In this document: piece by piece, positions 1 to 8,505 of the stretch
How positions within the stretch are numbered: position 1 is the first letter of the stretch
Layout of the letters: every line of letters starts with the position of its first letter
Assembly: GCA_964483785.1 (NCBI GenBank)
Contig: CAZACW010000002.1
Location: 36,980 to 100,979, forward strand
Direction of reading: 5' to 3'
Origin: JABDGZ01 sp964483785
GTDB lineage: Bacteria; Omnitrophota; Gorgyraeia; Zapsychrales; Fredricksoniimonadaceae
DNA: 64,000 nt
The notes under the pieces: model-generated
Database searches by the model: none
Told to the model about the DNA's origin: nothing
The model's input: the letters and a program-made list of their open reading frames with translations, nothing else
Position numbers and translations under genes: made by a program

Positions 1-1
1 G

Positions 2-757
2 GAAGGTAGGTTTGTATATCTACACACCATCGCCAGCGTTTTTAGCCGCCCCTGTTTTGTGCGAATTGGCCTGGAGCTGGCCCTGCACAGGGCCAGGGTC
101 CGTTTGATCGCCAAGGGCGGGGGGCTGGTGTACGCGCCGCTGGGGCCCACCCATTTGGCCATCGATGATCTGGCCATTTTGCGCGCGGTGCCGGGCATGG
201 CCGTGGCAGCGCCCTGCGATGCTGATGAGATGAAGCGGCTGATGCCTCTGACCGTGGAACATCCAGGGCCGGTGTACATCCGCCTGGCCAAGGGAGGGGA
301 CATCATTGTTTCTTCAGACCGCGTGCCTTTGCAATTCGGCAAGGCCCTTGCAGTGCGCGAAGGCAGGGACGCCTTGATCGTGACCACGGGCGTCACCCTG
401 CAGATGGCTTTAAAGGCGGCGGATGTGCTGGCCAACGAGGGCCTGGAAGTGGGAGTACTGCATATGCCCTTTATCAAGCCCTTTGATCAAGAGGCCTTGC
501 TGCGTTTTGCAGAACAAACTTCCAATATCATCACCGTGGAAGAACATCTGGTGACCGGCGGCCTGGGCAGTGCCGTGGCCGAGGTGCTGATGGAAGCCAA
601 TTTCGATGCGCCGAAAAATTTCCGCCGCATCGGCATTCCCGACGCCTTTGCCGAAAGTTACGGGAACCAGCAGGCCCTGATGGCCCGGTACGGGATCACG
701 GCCGAAAACATTTGTGCGGTTGTCAAACATTTGCGTCATCTGAAAATGGCGGTATAA
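2..757 (+). CDS. Transketolase-like protein, C-terminal subunit (5' truncated by window edge)
   Basis: The frame is open from base 2, so the start lies outside the window; the 251 visible residues cover most of the pyrimidine-binding domain and the transketolase C-terminal domain. The opening residues VYLHTIASVF and the segment GPTHLAIDDLAILRAVPGM are typical of the C-terminal half of split transketolases and of DXS-like enzymes. The end (GIPDAFAESYGNQQALMARY) is the usual C-terminal domain finish. Split transketolases use thiamine diphosphate to move two-carbon ketol units; the ThDP-binding N-terminal partner is presumably just upstream. Surrounded by sugar-modifying genes, it more likely adds a two-carbon branch or supplies a precursor than serves central metabolism; that is inference. 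It ends 13 bases before a tandem palindrome. Confidence 0.85.
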   Translation, partial: EGRFVYLHTIASVFSRPCFVRIGLELALHRARVRLIAKGGGLVYAPLGPTHLAIDDLAILRAVPGMAVAAPCDADEMKRLMPLTVEHPGPVYIRLAKGGDIIVSSDRVPLQFGKALAVREGRDALIVTTGVTLQMALKAADVLANEGLEVGVLHMPFIKPFDQEALLRFAEQTSNIITVEEHLVTGGLGSAVAEVLMEANFDAPKNFRRIGIPDAFAESYGNQQALMARYGITAENICAVVKHLRHLKMAV

Positions 758-770
758 GTCAACATAGGTT

Positions 771-827
771 CCACCACAACCCCCGGGGTTGTGGTGGTAA
801 CCATCACAACCCCGGGGGTTGTGATGG
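771..827. repeat. Tandem pair of 27-bp palindromes (site 1)
   Basis: Two palindromes, 771-797 and 801-827, are separated by TAA. Each has 13-base complementary arms around one centre base. The second has arms CCATCACAACCCC/GGGGTTGTGATGG with centre G. The first reads CCACCACAACCCC/GGGGTTGTGGTGG with centre C: one T-to-C change in the left arm is matched by A-to-G in the right arm, so pairing is kept. The opposite centre bases make the pair head-to-head. No T-run follows, so this is not a classical terminator. It fills the gap between the transketolase subunit and the next methyltransferase. The same unit recurs at 31999, 32027 and 63966. Confidence 0.9.
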
Positions 828-898
828 TCACATATTCTTGCATTCCTTGAAGAATAGGGAATATGTCGAACAAGCAACAGTTTCTCAAGGAGGTTGAG

Positions 899-1561
899 AT
901 GGGCCGGATGCTGGAATTTTTTACACCCTTGCACAAAAGGACCAAGCGCAATTATATCGAGCGCATGATGAACAAAAAGGTCGAGTGCATGAACAAGGCA
1001 TGTGAGTATGAATTCGATTATTGGGACGGGGACCGCAGCTGCGGTTACGGCGGCTATAAATACGACGGCCGCTGGAAACCCGTGGCCCAAAAATTGATCG
1101 ACACCTACGGGATCAAGGACGGTTTCAAGATCCTGGACGTGGGCTGCGGCAAGGCGCATTTGTTGTACGAGATCAAGCAATTGCTGCCGAAGGTCGAGGT
1201 GACCGGCATCGATATTTCCAGGCACGGGTTGAGCGATGCGCCGGAGGCCGTCCGCCCGTTTTTGGTCCGGCACCGGGCCCAGGACCCCTATCCCTGGGGC
1301 AATCAGCATTTTGACCTGGTGATCAGCCTGGGTACTTTACACAATCTGCACATTTACGAATTGGAAACAGCGCTCAAGGAAATCGAGCGCGTGGGCAAGG
1401 CAAAATACATCATGGTGGAAGGCTACCGCAACAAGGAAGAACTTTTTAATTTGGAATGCTGGGCCTTGACCGCGGTGTCCTTTTATGAGCCGCAGGCCTG
1501 GATCTGGCTGTACCGCCATTTCGGCTACAGCGGCGATTACGAATTCATTTATTTTGAATAA
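899..1561 (+). CDS. SAM-dependent methyltransferase
   Basis: A class I methyltransferase of 220 residues. Motif I, ILDVGCGKAHLLYEI, lies around residues 78-92 and is followed by an acidic strand end (VTGIDIS). The front (MLEFFTPLHKRTKRNY, then a Tyr/Gly-rich patch around 40-56) is characteristic of a methyltransferase family found in surface-glycan loci. The start is chosen at 899 rather than the in-frame 863 because AAGGAGG at 887-893 sits five bases before it, and 863 lies in a dyad region just after the palindromes. The substrate is unknown; a sugar nucleotide or lipid-linked sugar is likely from the neighbours. The next gene follows after nine bases with its own AGAGGAG. Confidence 0.8.
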   Translation: MGRMLEFFTPLHKRTKRNYIERMMNKKVECMNKACEYEFDYWDGDRSCGYGGYKYDGRWKPVAQKLIDTYGIKDGFKILDVGCGKAHLLYEIKQLLPKVEVTGIDISRHGLSDAPEAVRPFLVRHRAQDPYPWGNQHFDLVISLGTLHNLHIYELETALKEIERVGKAKYIMVEGYRNKEELFNLECWALTAVSFYEPQAWIWLYRHFGYSGDYEFIYFE

Positions 1562-1570
1562 GAGGAGATT

Positions 1571-2608
1571 ATGAAAGCAGCGATTTTAGCGGAATTGAAC
1601 AAACCCCTGGTGCTGGCGGACATTGCCCTGCCGCAGCGGCTGGCTTTCGGCCAGGTCCGGGTGAAAATTTTTTACAGCGGCATCTGCGGGGCCCAGCTCA
1701 ATGAGATCGAGGGGGCCAAGGGCCCGGACAAATTCCTGCCGCATCTCTTGGGCCACGAAGGCTCAGGGACCGTCGTGGACGTGGGGCCGGGCGTCAAGAC
1801 GGTCAAGAAGGACGATCATGTGGTCCTGCACTGGCGCCCCAGCAACGGCATCCAGTCCGAGACGCCCGCCTATGACTGGCAGGGCCGCAAGGTCAACGCG
1901 GGCTGGGTCACCACCTTCAACGAAGAGGCCGTGATTTCCGAAAACCGCCTGACACCTATTCCTAAGGACTTTGATCTGCGCTTAGCACCCCTGTTCGGCT
2001 GTGCGGTGACCACGGCCATGGGCGTTGTCAATAATGACGCGCGCCTCAAGATCGGACAGTCCGTCGTGATTTTTGGCGCCGGCGGGGTGGGGCTGAACAT
2101 CGTGCAGGCCGCGGCCATGGTTTCAGCCCATCCCATCGTGGCCATTGATCTGTTCGATGAAAAATTGGACATGGCCAAAAAATTCGGCGCCACCCATGTG
2201 CTGAATTCCAAAAAAACGCCTGGGGTGGCTTCCTGGGTCGCGCAGTACATCCCCAAGGGCCTGGCGGACGTGGTGATCTACACCACCGGCAATGCCCGCG
2301 TGATCGAGCTGGCCTATGAGCTCACCCATCCCGACGGGAAGACCATCCTGGTGGGCGTGCCGCTCAAGGGGGAAAATATTTCCATTTATTCCCTGCCCCT
2401 GCATTTTAACAAGGTGCTCAAAGGCTCGCACGGCGGCAGCAGCGAACCTCATTTGGACATTCCGCGCTATGTGGCCCTGTGCCAGTCAGGGAAGATGACC
2501 CTGGAAGGCCTGGTGACGGATGAATTTCCCTTGTCCAAGATCAATGAGGCCCTGGATAAGGTGCGCAGCGGCCAGAGCGGGCGGGTGATCATCAATATGA
2601 AGGCCTGA
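1571..2608 (+). CDS. Zinc-type alcohol (sugar) dehydrogenase, MDR family
   Basis: 345 residues in the medium-chain dehydrogenase/reductase order: GroES-like catalytic domain, then a Rossmann domain with VVIFGAGGVGLN around residue 165. The catalytic zinc ligands appear as Cys39 (SGICGAQ) and the GHE motif near 61-63. The lobe that normally carries four structural-zinc cysteines (about residues 90-115) has none, so it probably binds only the catalytic zinc. It would oxidise or reduce a sugar hydroxyl/ketone with NAD(P). It sits between a methyltransferase and a DegT aminotransferase, where a ketone could be passed on for transamination; that coupling is inference. Preceded by AAGAGGAG. Confidence 0.85.
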   Translation: MKAAILAELNKPLVLADIALPQRLAFGQVRVKIFYSGICGAQLNEIEGAKGPDKFLPHLLGHEGSGTVVDVGPGVKTVKKDDHVVLHWRPSNGIQSETPAYDWQGRKVNAGWVTTFNEEAVISENRLTPIPKDFDLRLAPLFGCAVTTAMGVVNNDARLKIGQSVVIFGAGGVGLNIVQAAAMVSAHPIVAIDLFDEKLDMAKKFGATHVLNSKKTPGVASWVAQYIPKGLADVVIYTTGNARVIELAYELTHPDGKTILVGVPLKGENISIYSLPLHFNKVLKGSHGGSSEPHLDIPRYVALCQSGKMTLEGLVTDEFPLSKINEALDKVRSGQSGRVIINMKA

Positions 2609-2621
2609 CAAAGAACACAAG

Positions 2622-3740
2622 ATGAAAACCGAACAAGTCCAACACAAAATGCATGTACGCTTTCGGGACCTGGGCATCAAAGACCCTGGGCTTACAAAAG
2701 AATTACTGCAGGCTGTTGAGCAGGTCCTGACCCACGGACGTTTTATTCTGGGGCCGGAAGTGGAAATTTTTGAAAACCAGATCGCGGCCTGGTGCCAGCG
2801 CAAATACGCGGTGGGCATGAATTCAGGGACAGATGCGCTTTACCTGGCCCTGCGGGCCTTGGGGATCGGCCCAGGGGATGAAGTGATCACAACGCCTTTG
2901 TCCTGGATCGCCACTGTGAATGCCATTGTCCTGACCGGCGCCACACCGGTTTTTGTGGATATTGCCGAAGACCTAAACATCGACGCCGGTCTGATTGAAG
3001 AAGCGGTCACGCCCAAAACAAAGGCGATTGTGCCGGTGCATTTCACCGGCAGGATCTGCGATATGCCGCGTATTATGGGCATTGCCAAACGCCGCAAGCT
3101 CTATGTTGTGGAAGACGCGGCCCAGGCCTTTGGGGCCAGCATTCCGGAAGGGCCGGCAGGTTCGTTCGGGGACATCAGTTGTTTCAGCATCAATCCCATG
3201 AAGGTCTTGTGCGCCTACGGCGAGGCCGGGGCTGTGGTGACGGACGACGCGCAATTAAGGGACAAGCTTTCTTCCTTGCGTTACGCGGGGACGGTCAACC
3301 GGGAAGACTGCCATATGCCAAGCTTAAACGGCCGCATCGATACCATCCAGGCAGCCATGATTTCCATTAACCTGAAATATTTAAAAGACAAGATCAAACG
3401 GCGCCAGGACATAGCGCGGCGTTACGATGCCGCGCTTCAAAAGACGGTCATCTGCCCTGCGCCTTCCCCAGGCTGTCACATTTATTATTCCTACAGCATT
3501 TTGAGCGGGCGCCGTGATGAACTTAAGCAGTACCTGCAAAACCACGGCATTGAAACCAAGATCCAGCACCCGATCCTGATGCCGTATCACACGGCGTACC
3601 GGGGGAAATTTCCGGCGAAGATCCCGGCGGCTGAGCGCCTGGTGCAGAAATTGCTGTGTCTGCCCAATGATGAGGGCTTGTCCAATGCGCAGGTTGATTA
3701 TGTCATTGACCGCATCCAGGAATTCTATAAGGTGAATTGA
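2622..3740 (+). CDS. DegT/DnrJ/EryC1 family PLP-dependent sugar aminotransferase
   Basis: 372 residues, full length for the family. Signature segments are MNSGTDALYLALRALGIGPG (PLP-phosphate region), EVITTPLSWIATVNAI, VVEDAAQAFGA (aspartate contacting the pyridine nitrogen) and INPMKVLCAYGEAGAV, in which Lys194 is the expected Schiff-base lysine. These enzymes transaminate 3- or 4-keto sugar nucleotides. The keto substrate could come from the adjacent dehydrogenase. An internal ATG nine codons in is a possible alternative start; neither has a strong ribosome-binding site. The next gene starts directly after the stop codon. Confidence 0.9.
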   Translation: MKTEQVQHKMHVRFRDLGIKDPGLTKELLQAVEQVLTHGRFILGPEVEIFENQIAAWCQRKYAVGMNSGTDALYLALRALGIGPGDEVITTPLSWIATVNAIVLTGATPVFVDIAEDLNIDAGLIEEAVTPKTKAIVPVHFTGRICDMPRIMGIAKRRKLYVVEDAAQAFGASIPEGPAGSFGDISCFSINPMKVLCAYGEAGAVVTDDAQLRDKLSSLRYAGTVNREDCHMPSLNGRIDTIQAAMISINLKYLKDKIKRRQDIARRYDAALQKTVICPAPSPGCHIYYSYSILSGRRDELKQYLQNHGIETKIQHPILMPYHTAYRGKFPAKIPAAERLVQKLLCLPNDEGLSNAQVDYVIDRIQEFYKVN

Positions 3741-4271
3741 ATGAAGATCAAGCCGTTTAACGAAGAGGTGTTTTACACCGACGAGGAAGTGACCAAGGTC
3801 AACCAGCAGGACGTGGCCTGGCTTAAAAGCAAGGCCCTGGCCAATCCGCGCCGCCGGGCGCGGCTCTGCGCCCATCCCGGCATCCAGGATGTCTTGCATG
3901 AGATGCTGATCGTCCATGTCCGGGACGCCTATGTCCAGCCGCACAAGCACCCTCACAAAAGCGAGTCCTTTCACATCATCGAAGGCCGCTTGAAGGTCGT
4001 TATTTTCAGCGAGTCCGGCAAGATCACGGAAATCATCGAGATGGGTGAGTATCTTTCGGGCCTGCGTTTCTATTACCGTCTGGCCCGCGGCCTTTTTCAT
4101 ACCGTTGTCCCTGCCTCCGAGACCGTGGTTTATCATGAAGTCACCAACGGCCCGTTTGACAGGGCAGACACCGTGTTTGCCGGCTGGGCGCCGGCGGAAA
4201 ATGAAATCCAGGCCCAGGCCGGATTTTTGAAGGATTTAAAGCAGAAAGCAACGATGGGAGCAAACGTATGA
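3741..4271 (+). CDS. WbuC-family cupin metalloprotein
   Basis: 176 residues. The central segment with QPHKHPHKSESFHIIEGRL is the WbuC-type cupin metal-binding stretch (His cluster plus Glu), and the rest fits a small single-domain cupin. WbuC-like proteins are common in O-antigen loci, but their reaction is not firmly known; isomerase or lyase activity on a sugar is usually suspected. It starts immediately after the aminotransferase stop and overlaps the next gene by four bases, so it is translationally coupled in this tailoring operon. Confidence 0.8.
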   Translation: MKIKPFNEEVFYTDEEVTKVNQQDVAWLKSKALANPRRRARLCAHPGIQDVLHEMLIVHVRDAYVQPHKHPHKSESFHIIEGRLKVVIFSESGKITEIIEMGEYLSGLRFYYRLARGLFHTVVPASETVVYHEVTNGPFDRADTVFAGWAPAENEIQAQAGFLKDLKQKATMGANV

Positions 4272-5521
4272 GCCAAGCCTATAAACGCAGCACCTGCCGC
4301 CTGTGCGGCAAGCATGATTTTGAGAAAGTCCTGGAATTGACCCCCACGCCGCCGGCGGATGAATATGTTGCTAAAGAGCGGCTGAACAAAATCCAGAAAA
4401 CCTATCCCATTGACCTTTATCTCTGCCGTTCTTGCGGGGTCACCCAGCTTTTGGATGTGATCGATACCGACGAGGTGTACCTGAATTATACCTATGAAAC
4501 GGTGAGCTCCTTCGGCCTGGTCAAGCATTTTGAAGACTATGCCAGAGAAGTGATGGACAAATTCAAGCCGAAATTAGGCGGCCTGGTCCTGGATATCGGC
4601 AGCAACGACGGGTCTTTGTTGAAATATTTCAAGGACTTAGGGATGAAAATCCTCGGCATTGACCCTACACCTTCGATCGTCCAAAAAGCCAATGCCAACG
4701 GGATCCCGACCCTCGAAGCTTTTTTCAGCGAGGCCTATGCCCATCAGTTCAAGAAGGAGCACGGCAGCGCGGCGGTGATCACCTGCAACAACCTGGTTGC
4801 GGACATTGACAATTTAATGGATTTGATCAAAGGGGTCCGCGCCTTGATGGCCCCGGATTCCATTTTCGTTTTTGAAAGTTTTTATCTGGTGGACCAAATC
4901 CAGAACTTAGTCTGGGATTTTACCTATCACGAGCATTTTTCTTATTTTACGGTCAAGCCCCTGCAGTCCTTTTTCGCGGCCCAGGGCATGGAATTGATCG
5001 ATGCCCAGCGCGTGTGGACCAAGGGCGGGTCAGTGCGCTATACCATCCAGCTTAAAGGCGGCCCCCGCAAGGCCTTGCCCAGCGTCGAAGAGTTGATTCA
5101 ATATGAAGCCGGCATCGGCGCCCAAACGCCGGAGATTTTCAAAGAGTATAGGCAGAGGATTGAAAAGGCCAAACAGGAGCTGACTGCTCTGCTTAAGGAC
5201 CTTAAAGCCAGGAAGAAAACCTTTGCCGGGTTCGGGGCCTCGGCCACGTCCACGACCTTGATCCACCACTATGATTTGGGGGACAAGATTGATTTCATCG
5301 CCGATGATTTCAAGGCCAAACAGAACCTTTTCAGCCCGGGTTTCCATATCCCGGTCTATCATCCGGACGAGATCTACAAAAGAAAACCCGATTACATCAT
5401 CATGCTGGCCTGGCGGTATTACGAGCCGATCATGAAAAACCACCAGCGTTATTTAGAGGACGGGGGCCAGTTTATCATCCCCTTGCCACGGCTTAAGGTC
5501 ATATCCAAGGAGACAAAATGA
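4268..5521 (+). CDS. NDP-sugar C-methyltransferase with N-terminal zinc ribbon
   Basis: 417 residues with the three-part layout of sugar C-methyltransferases of the TylC3/NovU type. An N-terminal zinc-binding module has Cys10/Cys13 and Cys53/Cys56. A SAM domain carries LVLDIGSNDGSLLKYF near 105-120. A C-terminal domain includes FAGFGASATSTTLIHHY and ends with DYIIMLAWRY. EHFSYFT around residue 220 is the conserved histidine-containing segment of this family. It should methylate a carbon of a keto-deoxy sugar nucleotide, giving a branched sugar. It overlaps both neighbours by four bases. Confidence 0.9.
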   Translation: MSQAYKRSTCRLCGKHDFEKVLELTPTPPADEYVAKERLNKIQKTYPIDLYLCRSCGVTQLLDVIDTDEVYLNYTYETVSSFGLVKHFEDYAREVMDKFKPKLGGLVLDIGSNDGSLLKYFKDLGMKILGIDPTPSIVQKANANGIPTLEAFFSEAYAHQFKKEHGSAAVITCNNLVADIDNLMDLIKGVRALMAPDSIFVFESFYLVDQIQNLVWDFTYHEHFSYFTVKPLQSFFAAQGMELIDAQRVWTKGGSVRYTIQLKGGPRKALPSVEELIQYEAGIGAQTPEIFKEYRQRIEKAKQELTALLKDLKARKKTFAGFGASATSTTLIHHYDLGDKIDFIADDFKAKQNLFSPGFHIPVYHPDEIYKRKPDYIIMLAWRYYEPIMKNHQRYLEDGGQFIIPLPRLKVISKETK

Positions 5522-6522
5522 GCTTACCGAATAGACCCCTGCGGGGACAGGAGGCCGTCCGCTACCTCGAGCAAAAATTAAAGTTTTCGCATGAGGAGCT
5601 GACCGCCTATCCCAAGTACATCATGATCGAAACCGTCAATTTCTGCAACGCGGAATGCATCATGTGCGGGATCGATTTTGACAAGAAGGTCAAGTCCGTG
5701 ATGAAGGACGAACTTTATAACAAAATTTTAAACGATATTGTCGAACATAAGGACCAGATCGAGAAGGTCATGCTGTATCTGGACTGCGAACCCCTTTTGG
5801 ACAAGAAATTGCCCGGCCGCATCGCCCTGATGAAACAGGGGGGGGTCAAAAAAATCAACATTTCCACCAACGCCGCCCTGCTGGATGAGAAAAGGGGGAC
5901 AGCCATCATCAACGCGGGCCTGGATGAGATCTACATCAACCTGGATTCCCTGCACAAGGACAGGTTTGAGGCCATCCGCAAGGGGCTGAAATTCGAGGAG
6001 GTGCACCAGAATATCCTCAATTTTATCCCGTTAAGGAACCGGCTTAACCCTAATATGGTGATCCGCATCCAGATGATTTTGCAGGAGATGAATGCCGACG
6101 AGGGGGACGCCTGCCTCGCGTATTGGAAACCGAAATTAAACCCTCAGGACCAGATCATCGTGCAAAAGGCCCATAACTGGGCGCGTTTTGTCAACACCAA
6201 GAGTTTCGGGGATGAATTCACCATCAACAATATCCCCTGCATCGGGCCTTTCGGGACTTTTTGCATCCATGTGGACGGGACTGTGGGGCTGTGCAGCATG
6301 GACACCGAGCCCAAGGGGGCCACAGGCGAGGGCATCGGCAGTGTCGCCGAGAAAACGATCGCACAGGTCTGGACAGGTGAGCCGGTCCAAAGGGTGAGGC
6401 AGGTCCATATCGCGGGCGAGCGCTGCGGGATTAAATTATGCGACGGCTGCACCTTGTGGCGGGAGGACAAGCATATCCTCGAGGACATTGTCAAGCCGCA
6501 AAGCTTGTGCCAACAGCCTTAA
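5518..6522 (+). CDS. Radical SAM/SPASM-type enzyme
   Basis: 334 residues. Cys43, Cys47 and Cys50 (CNAECIMC) form the CX3CX2C radical SAM cluster site. The C-terminal third has further cysteines (CIGPFGTFCIH, LCSM, CGIKLCDGC) in a SPASM-like pattern that could hold an auxiliary Fe-S cluster. HVDGTVGLCS is the usual start of such a domain. The substrate cannot be read from sequence; the surrounding genes suggest a sugar or a peptide/lipid anchor. It overlaps the preceding methyltransferase by four bases. Confidence 0.85.
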   Translation: MSLPNRPLRGQEAVRYLEQKLKFSHEELTAYPKYIMIETVNFCNAECIMCGIDFDKKVKSVMKDELYNKILNDIVEHKDQIEKVMLYLDCEPLLDKKLPGRIALMKQGGVKKINISTNAALLDEKRGTAIINAGLDEIYINLDSLHKDRFEAIRKGLKFEEVHQNILNFIPLRNRLNPNMVIRIQMILQEMNADEGDACLAYWKPKLNPQDQIIVQKAHNWARFVNTKSFGDEFTINNIPCIGPFGTFCIHVDGTVGLCSMDTEPKGATGEGIGSVAEKTIAQVWTGEPVQRVRQVHIAGERCGIKLCDGCTLWREDKHILEDIVKPQSLCQQP

Positions 6523-6527
6523 AAAAT

Positions 6528-7331
6528 ATGATGAACAAAGAACATGTGCTGATGATCGGCGCCAGTAAGGGCAGCGGGCGCATCAGCGCGCAAACGCTGG
6601 CCCAGGCAGGTTATCAGGTGTCTGTGATCAGCCGCAGGCCGCCGCAGGAAAAAATCGACGGTGCCCGGCATTGGTCTGCGGACATCACCAAGCCCGCCCT
6701 TTTTGCGGAAACGCTTGAGGCCATTGTCCGCCAGGCAGGGCCGTTGCATCATCTGATTTTTTGCCATCAATTCAGGGGCGAAGGCGATGCCTGGGCAGGG
6801 CAGATTGAAACCAGTTTGACCGCAGTCAAGCGCGTGATCGAATCTGCCGTGGATCATTTCGCGCCGGCCAGGGGCGGCAGTACCATTGTCATCGTCAGCT
6901 CCATCTGCGGCCGCTTGATCGCCGTGGAACAGCCGGTGGGCTATCATGTGGCCAAGGCAGGATTGGAACAGATGGTGCGCTATTACGCCATGGCCCTGGG
7001 CCGCAAAGGGATCAGGGTCAATGCCGTTGCCCCGAACTCGGTGTTGAAGGCGGAAAACCGGGATTTTTACAAGCGCAACAAGGAACTTTATGATCTGTAC
7101 GCTAAAATCCTGCCCTTGGGCAGGATGGTGAGTTCGGAAGATGTGGCGGGCGCGATCGCCTTTTTGTGCGGCCCCCCGTCGAGCGGCATCACCGGCCAGA
7201 CCCTGGTCATCGACGGAGGGATGTCCCTGCAGGACCATGAGGGCATGGCGCGATCGCTTATGTCCTTAGACCAAATCCAGCTGACTAAAAAAAACCATAA
7301 ACCTGTGCATGCCGCGGCCGATGAAAAATAA
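6528..7331 (+). CDS. Short-chain dehydrogenase/reductase
   Basis: 267 residues from the first of two adjacent ATG codons. The nucleotide-binding GASKGSG is at residues 11-17, the catalytic serine is in VSSICGR, and Tyr139/Lys143 lie in YHVAK. The C-terminal segment ITGQTLVIDGGMSL is the standard SDR ending. It should reduce or oxidise a hydroxyl/keto group on a sugar intermediate. A longer in-frame start inside the radical SAM gene (6438) is unlikely because residues before the MMNK start do not fit the fold. It overlaps the next gene's start. Confidence 0.85.
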   Translation: MMNKEHVLMIGASKGSGRISAQTLAQAGYQVSVISRRPPQEKIDGARHWSADITKPALFAETLEAIVRQAGPLHHLIFCHQFRGEGDAWAGQIETSLTAVKRVIESAVDHFAPARGGSTIVIVSSICGRLIAVEQPVGYHVAKAGLEQMVRYYAMALGRKGIRVNAVAPNSVLKAENRDFYKRNKELYDLYAKILPLGRMVSSEDVAGAIAFLCGPPSSGITGQTLVIDGGMSLQDHEGMARSLMSLDQIQLTKKNHKPVHAAADEK

Positions 7332-8505
7332 ATTAATGCCCATCCTGGAATACTATCAAAGCCGGCAGATCAATCCGGTGCCTATCGGCATTGAAGATCC
7401 CAAAACATGGGAAACCCATTGCATCAGGCGCCAAAATCTTTATGAGAGGCATTTGAAAATTCCTATTCCGATGTTCCGCGGCCGTTCGGTGATCGAGTTC
7501 GGGTGCAATTCCGGCGAGAATGCTTTATACCTGGCCTCCGCAGGCGCCCTGCTGACCCTGGTGGAGCCCAATGAGCAGGTGCTGCCGCGTTTGCGCGCTT
7601 TATTCGAGCGTTTTCATCTGCAGGGGCAGATCAAGGCCCTGGCTGCCACGGACATCGCGGCCTTCAAGCCGCAGGAACAATACGATATCATGCTCGCCGA
7701 AGGTTTTCTGACCATGATCCCTGACCGCGGCCGGATGTTGTTGAAAATCTGCTCCCTGCTTAAGCCCGGAGGTTTCGGCGTGATTTCCTTCGATGACCGC
7801 TACGGAGAGATGTTTGAGATCATCCGGCAGACGGTGTTTCGCCGGGTCTGCCGCGCCAGAGGCCTTGCTGACCTGCATAGCGCAGAGGCTCTGGCCGCGG
7901 CCAAGGAATTATTCGAAGAGGATTTCACCCGGATCAACAGCTCCCGGCCGTTTAAGGCCTGGTGGCAGGATGTGCTTTTGAATCCCTATGTGTCGTGGGA
8001 ACATCTGGGGACCTATCATGAATTTGTAGCCTTGCTGCAGGAGGCCGGCTGTGAAGTCCATGCCACCTCGCCGCTTTGGTCCCAGATGGACCATGGCTCC
8101 TGGTATAAAAATGTGGCGGGCCCTCAGGAAAGGCATCACCGGTTTTTGGAGGATTTTTATAAGGCCTTTCCTTTTTTGCTGACCGGCCTGCCTTTTTTGG
8201 CTGAGCGCATGGAGCCGGCCAAGCCGCAGGAAGTGGAGGCTGTTTCGGATTTCATCAAGGCCCTTTCCGCTTATAATTTTGCGGACAGTCCATTTGAGTC
8301 CATCGCTTATCCGCCGTTGATGGACCGGTATTTTGCCTCAAGCCCATGCGCGGAATTGAAAAAATTGAATACAGAAATCAAGGCCCTGCTGTCTTTGTTG
8401 GGCCGTGACCCTCAGGCGGCCATCGGCTTTTACAAGCAGACGGAATTTTTGCAACGCGCATGGGGCATGGCCGGCCCCTATATCAGTTTTAAAAAACTCA
8501 CATGA
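7321..8505 (+). CDS. SAM-dependent methyltransferase (large)
   Basis: About 394 residues from ATG 7321 (398 from ATG 7309); neither start has a clear ribosome-binding site. Motif I is VIEFGCNSGENALYLASAG, followed by VEPNE at the end of the second strand and LKPGGFGVISFDD, so the SAM fold occupies roughly residues 50-190. The C-terminal half is helical and of unknown role, perhaps acceptor binding. The target is not identifiable. It is followed with a four-base overlap by the sulfotransferase gene, so the methyl and sulfate decorations may belong to the same residue or chain. Confidence 0.75.
   Translation: MKNKLMPILEYYQSRQINPVPIGIEDPKTWETHCIRRQNLYERHLKIPIPMFRGRSVIEFGCNSGENALYLASAGALLTLVEPNEQVLPRLRALFERFHLQGQIKALAATDIAAFKPQEQYDIMLAEGFLTMIPDRGRMLLKICSLLKPGGFGVISFDDRYGEMFEIIRQTVFRRVCRARGLADLHSAEALAAAKELFEEDFTRINSSRPFKAWWQDVLLNPYVSWEHLGTYHEFVALLQEAGCEVHATSPLWSQMDHGSWYKNVAGPQERHHRFLEDFYKAFPFLLTGLPFLAERMEPAKPQEVEAVSDFIKALSAYNFADSPFESIAYPPLMDRYFASSPCAELKKLNTEIKALLSLLGRDPQAAIGFYKQTEFLQRAWGMAGPYISFKKLT

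Noticed and set aside
771..827. Palindrome pair as a CRISPR array
   Set aside because: Only two units with a three-base spacer, each a perfect palindrome; no spacers of 30-40 bases and no cas genes.
712..897. Short + strand frame across the palindromes
   Set aside because: Its residues are mainly the translated palindrome (HHNPRGCGG type) and the tail of the transketolase gene in another frame; no ribosome-binding site.
863..898. Upstream start for the first methyltransferase
   Set aside because: The 12 extra residues lie in a dyad region and contain the Shine-Dalgarno of the better start at 899.
410..1309. Long minus-strand open frame, and similar antisense frames throughout
   Set aside because: It is the shadow of well-supported + strand genes in GC-rich sequence, rich in His/Gln/Arg and without motifs.
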